Assembly (NCBI GenBank): GCA_031279915.1
Contig: JAITHO010000055.1
Span: 1 to 8,186, forward strand
Direction: 5' to 3'
DNA from: Tannerellaceae bacterium
Lineage (GTDB): Bacteria > Bacteroidota > Bacteroidia > Bacteroidales > Tannerellaceae
Length of the DNA stretch: 8,186 bases
Shown here: positions 1 through 5,826 of the stretch, piece by piece
Layout: each line of letters begins with the position of its first letter
Numbering within the stretch: the stretch's first letter is position 1
Made by a program: the position numbers and the translations under genes
The notes under the pieces: model-generated
Told to the model about the DNA's origin: nothing
Seen by the model: the letters and a program-made list of their open reading frames with translations, nothing else
Databases searched by the model: none

Positions 1-282
1 GAATGCGACATAAATTCGGTCAACGCCGAAATTTTAGGTTCGGTGGTTGGAAGCATAACGACGAGCGAAGTTCTTGTTTTGAAGCCCACAGCCGTGATCA
101 AAGGACTTATTACCACCCCGGCATTGGTTGTAGACCCTAGCGCCAAGTTCTCCGGCACATGTAATATGTTGTTGGATAGCGATGCGGAAGCCCTACCAGA
201 TGTCTCCTCCATTCCGATGTCTGATAGCGTTCCTATCACAGAAGGCTACACTCTTGGCAGAGTGCTCAGCGACGAGGAATAG
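1..282 (+). CDS. Bactofilin (polymer-forming cytoskeletal protein), C-terminal part
   Basis: The first frame is open from the window edge to a TAG at 280-282, so the gene begins upstream and about 93 C-terminal residues are visible. The short beta repeats typical of bactofilins are clear: G-S-V-V-G-S-I, then a V-L-V-L-K-P-T-A-V-I-K-G-L-I rung, then A-L-V-V-D-P-S-A-K-F-S-G-T-C-N-M. Glycine-hydrophobic periodicity of this kind forms the right-handed beta-helix core. After the core comes a short acidic, disordered tail rich in Asp, Ser and Pro, also usual for the family. Bactofilins polymerise without nucleotide at the inner membrane and position cell-wall enzymes, often M23 endopeptidases. An M23 gene lies about 1.4 kb downstream, but in a separate transcription unit. 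The family call is from pattern recognition of the repeats. Confidence 0.85.
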   Translation, partial: ECDINSVNAEILGSVVGSITTSEVLVLKPTAVIKGLITTPALVVDPSAKFSGTCNMLLDSDAEALPDVSSIPMSDSVPITEGYTLGRVLSDEE

Positions 283-306
283 CCAGACTGTTCTGAAGCA
301 TATAAG

Positions 307-344
307 GGAGCGGAACTTTTCTCACGAGAGGTTTCGCTCCTTTT
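307..344 (+). terminator. Intrinsic terminator after the bactofilin gene
   Basis: Ten bases at 307-316 (GGAGCGGAAC) pair with 331-340 (GTTTCGCTCC) with one G-U pair. The loop can fold further through CTC/GAG. A T4 run follows at 341-344. It lies 25 bp after the bactofilin stop codon, as expected for the end of that transcript. Confidence 0.8.
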
Positions 345-354
345 GCATATTAAG

Positions 355-387
355 GCGCAGTGAATAGAGGCCCTGCGCATTTTCATT
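355..387 (+). terminator. Possible second hairpin, back-up terminator
   Basis: GCGCAG at 355-360 pairs with CTGCGC at 373-378 around a 12-base loop, followed by ATTTTCATT. The stem is short and the T-tract is interrupted, so this is weaker than the hairpin just before it. It may serve as a back-up stop for plus-strand read-through. Confidence 0.35.
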
Positions 388-567
388 TACGGTACATGCT
401 TTACAGGCAAAACTCAAGGCGCCTTAGTTTTTAATACGCGGCATTCATGTCCGCTGTATGTGCGGCGCTTCCTGCACAATCTCTCTGCATAAATGTTTGC
501 GCTTCTGAACCTGTGACGATGGGAATCTGTTGTTAATGTGTTTTAGAAAGTCTTTCAACACCATTTT
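388..567. other. Intergenic stretch with no recognisable gene
   Basis: No convincing reading frame was found on either strand. It contains a 10-bp palindrome (AAGGCGCCTT, 417-426) and a weak minus-strand hairpin around 538-561 (GAAAG/CTTTC extended by GTGTT/AACAC with a bulge), just beyond the stop of the sorting-domain remnant. That hairpin has no T-run, so it is not called a terminator. Confidence 0.5.
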
Positions 568-849
568 TCAGATTCTCATTATTTTGCGGACAACTTCCTG
601 ACCGTTTTTTTTCTTGATTTTCAGAAAATAAATACCTGCAGGCAATGACTGGACGTTAATCATCTTTCCATTTGTTTTGGCAACTGTTGCGCCGTTTGCA
701 TTCAGCAAAGTAAGTTGTTCAAACTCGCCGGATACCTGTATTTGATCGTTTGCGGGATTGGGATATACTTGATAGCCGGCGCTCTCGACGGCCTGAACTC
801 CTGTACTATTAGTTGTCGAAAGTGTAATTGTTACATCGCCCGTATCAGG
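568..849 (-). pseudogene. T9SS type A C-terminal sorting domain, 5'-truncated gene remnant
   Basis: On the minus strand, 849 down to the TGA at 568-570 encodes 93 residues that match a type IX secretion sorting domain. The segment starts P-D-T-G-D-V-T-I-T-L, then has the hallmark V-Y-P-N-P-A-N-D, a beta-rich middle, the L-P-A-G-I-Y-F-L-K-I strand motif, and ends G-Q-E-V-V-R-K-I-M-R-I. This domain sends large secreted proteins through the Por/T9SS outer-membrane channel. Here no cargo domain precedes it: the frame is closed by TGA at 850-852 and by a second TGA a few codons further upstream. The neighbouring frame running into it belongs to the 42-bp repeat element. I infer a decayed secreted-protein gene that lost its 5' part at the junction near 850-890. 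A frameshifted fusion to the repeat protein is the alternative. Confidence 0.75.
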
Positions 850-1460
850 TCACCGTGGTCAGCCAGCCACATAATTTCATGGAGCCATCCAACATGTTCG
901 CAAGTCTGTTTCAAAGTTTGGGGAAGCTTGCGATCATGTTCGACGGTCTGTTTTAAAGTTGCGGCAGACTTGCGATTATGTTCGACGATCTGTTTTGAAG
1001 TTGCGGGAAGCTGTCGAACATGTTCGACGGTCTGTTTTAAAGTTGCGACAGACTTGCGACCATGTTCGACGGTCTGTTTCAGAGTTACGGCAGACTTGCG
1101 ACCATGTTCGACGGTCTGTTTCAGAGTTACGGCAGACTTGCGACCATGGTCGACGGTCTGTTTTAAAGTTGTGGCAGACTTGCGAACATGTTCGACGATC
1201 TGTTTCAAAGTCTGGGGAAGCTGTCGAACATGTTCGACGGTCTGTTTCAAAACCTGGGCAAGCTTGGGCGGTTCGCTAAAAGGTAAAAAAATAGCCCCAT
1301 AGAACCTATCCGATAGAGCGAAATGCTTTATTAAAAAGACACAAGCGGAAAGCCGTGTGTCATTTACGTGCAAACATGGGGGGGTAATATGTAAAGATCC
1401 AACCTCCGTAGAAATAGGAGTGGCTATCTTATATTTCTGTATTGTATGAAAAGATTGCAC
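831..1460 (-). CDS. Hypothetical protein with 14-residue double-heptad repeats
   Basis: This is a 209-codon minus-strand frame with a GTG start at 1460-1458 and a TAA at 833-831. I do not recognise the function. Residues 1-66 form a unique head with a T-P-P motif (26-28) and D-R-F-Y-G-A-I-F-L (51-59). Residues from about 70 to 189 are 14-residue repeats of the type T-L-K-Q-T-V-E-H-V-R-K-S-A-A, and a short tail follows. Leu, Val, Val and Ala fall at 3-4 spacing, a heptad pattern suggesting coiled coil, though some units carry a Pro. No signal peptide is apparent. The GTG is supported by a TAnnTTTG promoter 27 bp upstream and by alignment of the head with the protein starting at 7926. Because the repeat is a multiple of three and lacks stops, other frames are also open, so coding is not proven. 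The 3' end overlaps the sorting-domain remnant by 19 bp. Confidence 0.45.
   Translation of the reverse strand: MQSFHTIQKYKIATPISTEVGSLHITPPCLHVNDTRLSACVFLIKHFALSDRFYGAIFLPFSEPPKLAQVLKQTVEHVRQLPQTLKQIVEHVRKSATTLKQTVDHGRKSAVTLKQTVEHGRKSAVTLKQTVEHGRKSVATLKQTVEHVRQLPATSKQIVEHNRKSAATLKQTVEHDRKLPQTLKQTCEHVGWLHEIMWLADHGDLIRAM
891..1270. repeat. 42-bp tandem repeat array, 8 full units plus partial ends
   Basis: Eight 42-bp units start at 913, 955, 997, 1039, 1081, 1123, 1165 and 1207, flanked by a partial unit at 891-912 and a degenerate one at 1249-1270. Each full unit holds a near-constant CATGTTCGAC core (CATGGTCGAC in one unit), then G[G/A]TCTGTTT and a variable stretch of the GCGGCAGACTTGCG or GGGAAGCTGTCG type. 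Units 5 and 6 are almost identical, which indicates recent duplication. Units are directly abutting without spacers. The period is 14 codons, so unit gain or loss keeps the minus-strand frame. Units 3 and 8 contain the perfect 16-bp palindrome GTCGAACATGTTCGAC. Confidence 0.95.
1333..1361 (-). terminator. Terminator-like hairpin inside the repeat gene's 5' part
   Basis: Read on the minus strand, GACAC (1361-1357) pairs with GTGTC (1342-1338) and an inner CGG/CCG stem closes a CTTT loop, followed by five T (1337-1333). It lies about 120-150 nt downstream of the predicted start of the minus-strand transcript. It could be an attenuator for the repeat gene or could end a short RNA. The stem has an internal asymmetric loop, so its strength is uncertain. 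Confidence 0.4.
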
Positions 1461-1486
1461 GTTATTTGTCGAAATTTTAGTAGGCG

Positions 1487-1515
1487 CAAATATAATGAAT
1501 CTTTAAAATAGACAA
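1487..1515 (-). promoter_or_regulatory. Bacteroidetes-type promoter for the repeat gene
   Basis: On the minus strand, TTG (1515-1513) is followed after exactly 18 bp by TATATTTG (1494-1487), matching the Bacteroidetes -33 TTG / -7 TAnnTTTG consensus. Transcription would begin near 1480, about 20 nt before the GTG at 1460. The same boxes and the same 18-bp spacing occur in front of the related frame at 7926. Confidence 0.65.
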
Positions 1516-1602
1516 GTGTAGGTGACTGATTTTTCCTTACCTTAATGCATTTGGCCCGGCGCCTTCTCTTGAGATCGGTTCCGCAATCTCCCCGCAAATC
1601 AT

Positions 1603-1610
1603 TATCTTTG
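1603..1610 (+). promoter_or_regulatory. -7 box for the M23 peptidase gene
   Basis: TATCTTTG fits the TAnnTTTG consensus and sits 50 bp before the ATG at 1661. No clean TTG box was found about 18-21 bp upstream, so this is a partial match. It would fire away from the minus-strand promoter at 1487-1515, giving a divergent promoter region of about 100 bp. Confidence 0.45.
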
Positions 1611-1660
1611 CGCTCCCTATTCGAAAACAACTACATCATTCGTTTATAATTCAAATATAT

Positions 1661-2491
1661 ATGACGATTAAAACTAAGTACGCTTATGCGGTCGCGTTAA
1701 TGACCCTTATGCTTTTTGCCTGCCGCTCGATGCACAGTTATTTGCAAACTTCCGGCCAACATTCCTCAAATGAGATAGCAGTTAGCAGCGTTTATCCTTC
1801 TATTTATCCCTCCGTTCATCCCGAATTACCGTCCGAACGCCCCTTTGAACTGGCCAAGCCAAGGGTTCAGCTTGAGGAGCTATTGATAACTCCAACGCCT
1901 CGATTTCATATTGCGGAGAGCTTCAGTTTGTATGAAATCAGCCATGTGAGGGCTGCGGATCCTCGGCTTTTTGCCGATTCTGCGCGTATATACATCGACC
2001 TGCTTATGCTTCAGGCCGAGCCTTATTCATATCCGCTGCCTGGAGCCAAGCTGCTGTCGCCCTTCGGAGGCAGGCGCAAGAATCATGCGGGCGTCGATCT
2101 GAAAACATTTGCAGGCGATACGATACGAGCATCCTTCGAAGGCATTGTGCGTATGGCCCGGAGCTATTCCAGCTACGGCAACGTCATAGTCGTCAGGCAT
2201 TACAACGGGCTCGAAACCGTATATAGCCATAATTCCAAGCATATAGTCAAGCAAGGCGACAGCGTGAAGGCAGGGCAGCCCATAGCTCTTGTTGGACGAA
2301 CCGGTCGCGCCACCACCGATCATCTGCACTTCGAAACCCGCATGAACGGTCGTGCCTTCGATCCTTCATTGCTCTTTGACCTCGAAGCGCAAACACTTCG
2401 CAACTGTATACTCGTTTGCAGTCTAAAAAACAATAGAGTGGAGGTGAAATCAATGCAGCGTTTTCCCCCTCTCATTGCATCAAACAATTAA
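1661..2491 (+). CDS. M23 family metalloendopeptidase, lipoprotein
   Basis: The product is 276 residues. A short hydrophobic N-terminus ends in the lipobox L-F-A-C with Cys21 as the lipidation site; no acidic export signal follows, so a periplasm-facing lipoprotein is likely. A Pro/Ser-rich linker (about 40-80) leads to the peptidase domain at about 125-235. Zinc ligands of the LytM fold are visible: H142 and D146 in N-H-A-G-V-D-L, and H223 in D-H-L-H-F-E; H190 (Y-S-H) and H221 are the catalytic histidines. The motifs G-D-T-I-R-A-S, Y-G-N-V-I-V-V-R-H and V-K-x-G-Q-x-I-A-L-V-G-x-T-G-R are also typical. Such enzymes cut peptide cross-links in peptidoglycan during growth, shape control or division. 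The ATG is preceded by A/T-rich sequence without a Shine-Dalgarno, normal for this phylum. About 40 extra residues follow the domain and I cannot assign them. Confidence 0.9.
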   Translation: MTIKTKYAYAVALMTLMLFACRSMHSYLQTSGQHSSNEIAVSSVYPSIYPSVHPELPSERPFELAKPRVQLEELLITPTPRFHIAESFSLYEISHVRAADPRLFADSARIYIDLLMLQAEPYSYPLPGAKLLSPFGGRRKNHAGVDLKTFAGDTIRASFEGIVRMARSYSSYGNVIVVRHYNGLETVYSHNSKHIVKQGDSVKAGQPIALVGRTGRATTDHLHFETRMNGRAFDPSLLFDLEAQTLRNCILVCSLKNNRVEVKSMQRFPPLIASNN

Positions 2492-2534
2492 GAGATCGTT
2501 CATTTTAGAATTAGGCTTATTCCAGATAAAAGAT

Positions 2535-2542
2535 TATATTTG
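2535..2542 (+). promoter_or_regulatory. -7 box for the low-complexity protein / barrel operon
   Basis: TATATTTG matches TAnnTTTG. The upstream element is weak: TTA at 2511 is the nearest candidate. The predicted leader is about 90 nt and A/T-rich, and I see no riboswitch-like structure in it. Confidence 0.45.
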
Positions 2543-2624
2543 CGCAGTATCAAATCCAATTTAAACTAAGCATTTCCCCAATAGTCAAATTGTAAAGTAT
2601 AAGAAAATATTTAAATTATAATCA

Positions 2625-2631
2625 AGAGGAG
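2625..2631 (+). promoter_or_regulatory. Shine-Dalgarno-like AGAGGAG before the 2640 start
   Basis: AGAGGAG ends 8 bp before the ATG at 2640. It is the clearest purine-rich ribosome site in the window, where most other starts lack one. It fixes the start choice and suggests strong translation of this gene. Confidence 0.55.
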
Positions 2632-2639
2632 AAAAGAGT

Positions 2640-3893
2640 ATGAAACCAATCAGATTAACAGCAATCGCCGTAATGCTTCTCGGAACGCTCTGCATCAGCG
2701 CACAGGGAGATTACTATGACGATGTTTATTTCTCTTCAGGCAACAGCAAAAAAGCTAAAACAGAAGAGAAGAAAGCCGCCCCGCGATCGGTATCCGCATC
2801 ACCATCCGCTTCGTACAACAACATGGACGTGGATGAATACAACGGACGGTACGCATCAGAAGACAGCTATCAAGACAACGCTAACGTAAGCGTTAACAAT
2901 CGGACTTCGGATACCGAATATTCAGAACGCATCATTCGATATCATTCACCAAGCAAAATAACCGTTATTGGAGCCGACCAGGTTGACCTCTATCTTAGCG
3001 ACGGATACTATGCTTATGGATACGATACCGACTACTCCGACGGCGCACGCGTTAACGTTCACGTCGACATGAACTATGGCTGGGGATGGCCCTACTACGG
3101 ATGGGGCTCCTACCATTACAGCCCCTGGTACTATTCATCATGGTACTGGCCATCATGGAGATGGGGAGGATTCTACGGAGGATGGTACGATCCATGGTTT
3201 TATTCGTCATGGTATGGGCCTTCATGGGGTTACGGATACGGTTATGGTTACTATAATCACCATTACCACTATCCCTACTACGGATCGCATCACTACGCCT
3301 ATTCAAACCGCAACAATTCCCGCAATTATTATTCCAACGGACGCTCCGCTTATTCCAACGGACGTAACTCATCAAGCGGCGTCAATCGCTCCGGAAGCAA
3401 CAATGGGAACTATTCCGGTGGCGGTCGGACAAGCGGATCGCCAAGCAACGGACGCTCATCATCGCTCCGAAACGACAACAACAACAATACTCCGGCCAAC
3501 GGACGTAACAATAGCTCAGGCGTAAATCGCGGACAGTCATCGTCGGGCTCTAACGTTGGACGCAATTCAGCTACGCCCAGCAACAACAATCGCGGCTCAG
3601 GCAACTCTACGGTCAACAGCGGACGCACGCGGGTGAGCCCGGGATCAAGCTCGCAATCATCAACGCCACGCTCGCAATCCGTTGCGCCCAGCAACAACCG
3701 TTCGTCGGGCAACAACTCCGGGCGCTCGTCATCATCGCCAAGCTACAGTTCGCCATCCTCATCCTCATCAGGACGGAGCAGCGGAACCCCATCGTACAGC
3801 GGCGGCAGCAGTAGCCGTTCGTCTGGCGGTAGCAGCGGTGGCGGAGGAGGAGGCAGTCGTTCAAGCGGCGGAGGAGGAGGTCGCGGACGATAA
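2640..3893 (+). CDS. Secreted Tyr/Trp-rich and Ser/Asn/Gly-rich low-complexity protein
   Basis: The product is 417 residues with a signal peptide (K-P-I-R, a hydrophobic run, then C-I-S-A-Q, cleavage near residue 22). Three zones follow. Residues 23-100 are polar, with many Asp, Asn and Ser. Residues 97-122 look like the only ordinary folded segment: R-I-I-R-Y-H-S-P-S-K-I-T-V-I-G-A-D then a D-L-Y-L-S-D strand. Residues 122-222 are extremely aromatic (Tyr, Trp, Gly, His; about a dozen Trp). Residues 222-417 are Ser/Asn/Gly/Arg-rich with repeated N-G-R and S-S-G-V-N-R motifs, ending in Gly-rich R-G-R. The function is unknown to me; from memory, similar proteins accompany OmpP1-like barrels in Bacteroidales. 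The 57-bp gap to the barrel gene and the lack of a terminator between them indicate one operon. Exposure at or beyond the outer membrane is inference. Confidence 0.8.
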   Translation: MKPIRLTAIAVMLLGTLCISAQGDYYDDVYFSSGNSKKAKTEEKKAAPRSVSASPSASYNNMDVDEYNGRYASEDSYQDNANVSVNNRTSDTEYSERIIRYHSPSKITVIGADQVDLYLSDGYYAYGYDTDYSDGARVNVHVDMNYGWGWPYYGWGSYHYSPWYYSSWYWPSWRWGGFYGGWYDPWFYSSWYGPSWGYGYGYGYYNHHYHYPYYGSHHYAYSNRNNSRNYYSNGRSAYSNGRNSSSGVNRSGSNNGNYSGGGRTSGSPSNGRSSSLRNDNNNNTPANGRNNSSGVNRGQSSSGSNVGRNSATPSNNNRGSGNSTVNSGRTRVSPGSSSQSSTPRSQSVAPSNNRSSGNNSGRSSSSPSYSSPSSSSSGRSSGTPSYSGGSSSRSSGGSSGGGGGGSRSSGGGGGRGR

Positions 3894-3950
3894 ATTCAAG
3901 TATATAATATGTATCATGATAATATTGATATAAGAATACATAAGATCAAA

Positions 3951-5555
3951 ATGAAAAAACACATTCTCACAATTTGGGCGTTGTTACTATGTTGCAACGC
4001 CCTATTTTCGCAAGGACAGTTGGATGCATACAACTACGCCAAGTCCGACCTCATAGGCACAGCCCGCTACATGAGCATGGGAGGCGCATTCGGAGCGCTC
4101 GGAGGAGATATATCGGTGATGAGCGCAAATCCTGCAGGCCTTGGAGTTTATCGCAGCTCCGAAATAGCAGGCACGCTGAGCGTCAACTCCGTTCAGGCAA
4201 GCACAAGCGGCTGGGATCAAAGCATTAACTCAAGGAACACAAACTTCAAGATGAACAACTTCGGCGCCGTGTTCTACTTCCCGACTGCTTCCTCAAGCGG
4301 AGTAATAGGCTGGAACCTTGGCATCTCATATCATCACCTCAAAGATTTCAACCGAACATACAAAGCCCTCGGACGCGGCGGAAACCATTCGATCTCCGAC
4401 TACATGGCCGAACGCGCCAACCGAGCCGGATACCATCGCGACGACCTCGAATGGACCAACTCGTATGACCCCTATTCTAACCGAGAAATAAGCGACTGGC
4501 TCACAATCCTGGCATACAACGCCGTATTGATCGACGCCCCAAAAGATCCGTACAGCTATCACAGCGCCTTTGGCGACTACGACGCGGGCAAAGATTCATG
4601 GGCAGACTATCAGCTCAATCAGCGTGAACTCGTCATACGCGAAAGCGGAGCAATCGACCAATACAACTTCGCCTTCGGAATGAACGTCTCGAACTTCCTC
4701 TTCCTCGGAGCAGATTTGGCCATCACAAACATCGACTACAATCTCCACTCCTTTTATCGAGAGGATTTTGAGCAGAATAACTACTTAGACCTTGAAAATA
4801 ACCTGCGGACAGAAGCCCGTGGATACCAGTTCAACGCCGGAGTCATACTGCGGCCGGTTGATTTCCTCAGATTCGGCGTCGCATACAATTCGCCAACCTG
4901 GTTCTCGAAAATGTCCGACGTTTATTCCGCAACAGCCAATAGCGATACCTATTACTGGTCGGAACCCGTCACCGCAAGCGCGCCCAACAGCGAATATCCA
5001 GGCGTTTTCGACTACAAGCTCCATTCGCACGACAAATGGATCTTCAGCGCCGCAGCTATCATCGGGCAAACCGCATTGCTAAGCGTTGACTATGAGCTCG
5101 CCAATTATCAACGCATGAAACTTTATTACACCGACGGCATAGCCAACCAAGCGACAAACGACGAAATCTCCAACAATTTCACCAGCGCATCGACCCTAAG
5201 AGTTGGAGCCGAAGTGAAAATAACTCCGCAATTCGCAATCCGAGCCGGCGCAGCCATAGCCGCAACCCCAATCAAGCTCGGCCTGCAAAACGGCTCCACC
5301 GAAGTATTCACCGTCGGCACCATCCCGCACTACGCAACCGGAGGCGACGTAACGAACTACACGGCAGGCCTTGGATACCGCTTCTCTCCTAACTTCTACC
5401 TCGATTTGGCCTGCGTCCTCACATCACAAAAGGAGAACGTTTACGCATTCTCCAATTTATACAACAATGCCGGCGGAATCCTTGTCGAATCCCATCCTAT
5501 CAACCTAAAAACCGAATCAACGCGCATAGCCGTAACCTTAGGATACAAATTCTAA
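3951..5555 (+). CDS. OmpP1/FadL-family outer-membrane barrel protein
   Basis: The chosen ATG at 3951 gives 534 residues and a clean signal peptide (M-K-K-H, hydrophobic run, A-L-F-S-Q-G, cleavage near 20). An upstream in-frame ATG at 3909 would add 14 polar residues before the signal and is disfavoured. Residues 38-71 carry the family hallmark: A-R-Y-M-S-M-G-G-A-F-G-A-L-G-G-D, then S-A-N-P-A-G-L-G-V-Y. The rest has alternating beta strands with aromatic girdles, and the chain ends T-L-G-Y-K-F, a barrel-terminal strand with final Phe. FadL-type barrels pass hydrophobic molecules through the outer membrane; Bacteroidetes members are often labelled hemin receptors without direct evidence. The T9SS component PorV is also in this superfamily, but this protein is longer and no other T9SS core genes are here. 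It is the second gene of an operon ending at the hairpin near 5586. Confidence 0.88.
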   Translation: MKKHILTIWALLLCCNALFSQGQLDAYNYAKSDLIGTARYMSMGGAFGALGGDISVMSANPAGLGVYRSSEIAGTLSVNSVQASTSGWDQSINSRNTNFKMNNFGAVFYFPTASSSGVIGWNLGISYHHLKDFNRTYKALGRGGNHSISDYMAERANRAGYHRDDLEWTNSYDPYSNREISDWLTILAYNAVLIDAPKDPYSYHSAFGDYDAGKDSWADYQLNQRELVIRESGAIDQYNFAFGMNVSNFLFLGADLAITNIDYNLHSFYREDFEQNNYLDLENNLRTEARGYQFNAGVILRPVDFLRFGVAYNSPTWFSKMSDVYSATANSDTYYWSEPVTASAPNSEYPGVFDYKLHSHDKWIFSAAAIIGQTALLSVDYELANYQRMKLYYTDGIANQATNDEISNNFTSASTLRVGAEVKITPQFAIRAGAAIAATPIKLGLQNGSTEVFTVGTIPHYATGGDVTNYTAGLGYRFSPNFYLDLACVLTSQKENVYAFSNLYNNAGGILVESHPINLKTESTRIAVTLGYKF

Positions 5556-5585
5556 AGCTATATATATGGTCCATTTCTCAAAACG

Positions 5586-5623
5586 ATCCTCTCAGCGCCA
5601 CACAGGTCTGAGAGGATTTTTTT
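5586..5623 (+). terminator. Strong intrinsic terminator after the barrel gene
   Basis: ATCCTCTCAG (5586-5595) pairs perfectly with CTGAGAGGAT (5608-5617) around a 12-base loop, followed by a T7 run at 5617-5623. It lies 30 bp after the barrel stop codon and closes the operon. Confidence 0.93.
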
Positions 5624-5826
5624 CGGTGTGCCAAGCAATCAAAAAAGCAGGAGGGAAAAAAAATAGGCTTTTGCATCGCCTTAAGGCGAAATATTTGGAA
5701 GAATCAAAACAATTTATTTTCTTTGTGGCCATAAAACAATCAAAGTATCACGAACACAGTTTAACATTAAAAACAACTTGCCTATAGGAAAAACATTACT
5801 CGAAGAAATTTTAAAAACAGAAAGTA
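5624..5826 (+). promoter_or_regulatory. A/T-rich upstream region of the sigma gene, weak promoter
   Basis: No supported gene lies here. TTG at 5695-5697 and TTTCTTTG at 5718-5725, 20 bp apart, form an imperfect version of the phylum promoter, which would start transcription about 95 nt before the sigma ATG. A 14-bp perfect palindrome, TCGCCTTAAGGCGA (5676-5689), lies just upstream of the TTG box and could be an operator; that role is inference. Confidence 0.35.

Noticed and set aside
417..426. Terminator at AAGGCGCCTT followed by AGTTTTT
   Set aside because: The palindrome leaves no room for a loop, so a stable hairpin of useful length cannot form.
891..1270. CRISPR array
   Set aside because: Units are 42 bp and directly abutting, with no unique spacers between them and no cas genes nearby.
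959..1279. Second plus-strand frame through the repeats
   Set aside because: Same cause: a stop-free repeat with a period divisible by three. It starts inside a repeat unit.
715..1302. Plus-strand Cys-rich repeat protein
   Set aside because: It is open only because the 42-bp repeat lacks stops in several frames. It starts inside the antisense of the sorting-domain remnant, has no promoter, and its head has no similarity to anything else here, unlike the minus frame.
1424..1630. Short minus-strand gene upstream of the repeat gene
   Set aside because: It would cover the minus promoter at 1487-1515 and the M23 promoter box, and its sequence has no protein-like features.
3076..3525. Thr/His-rich frame overlapping the low-complexity gene
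   Set aside because: It is a +1 shadow of a highly biased repetitive gene; it has no signal peptide or ribosome site of its own.
3909..3950. Upstream start for the barrel protein
   Set aside because: It would place 14 polar residues before the signal peptide; the ATG at 3951 begins with M-K-K-H and a normal hydrophobic core.
5566..5787. Small plus-strand gene of 73 codons after the barrel gene
   Set aside because: Its first third is the strong terminator hairpin and the rest is A/T-rich promoter DNA with a Lys-rich, featureless translation.
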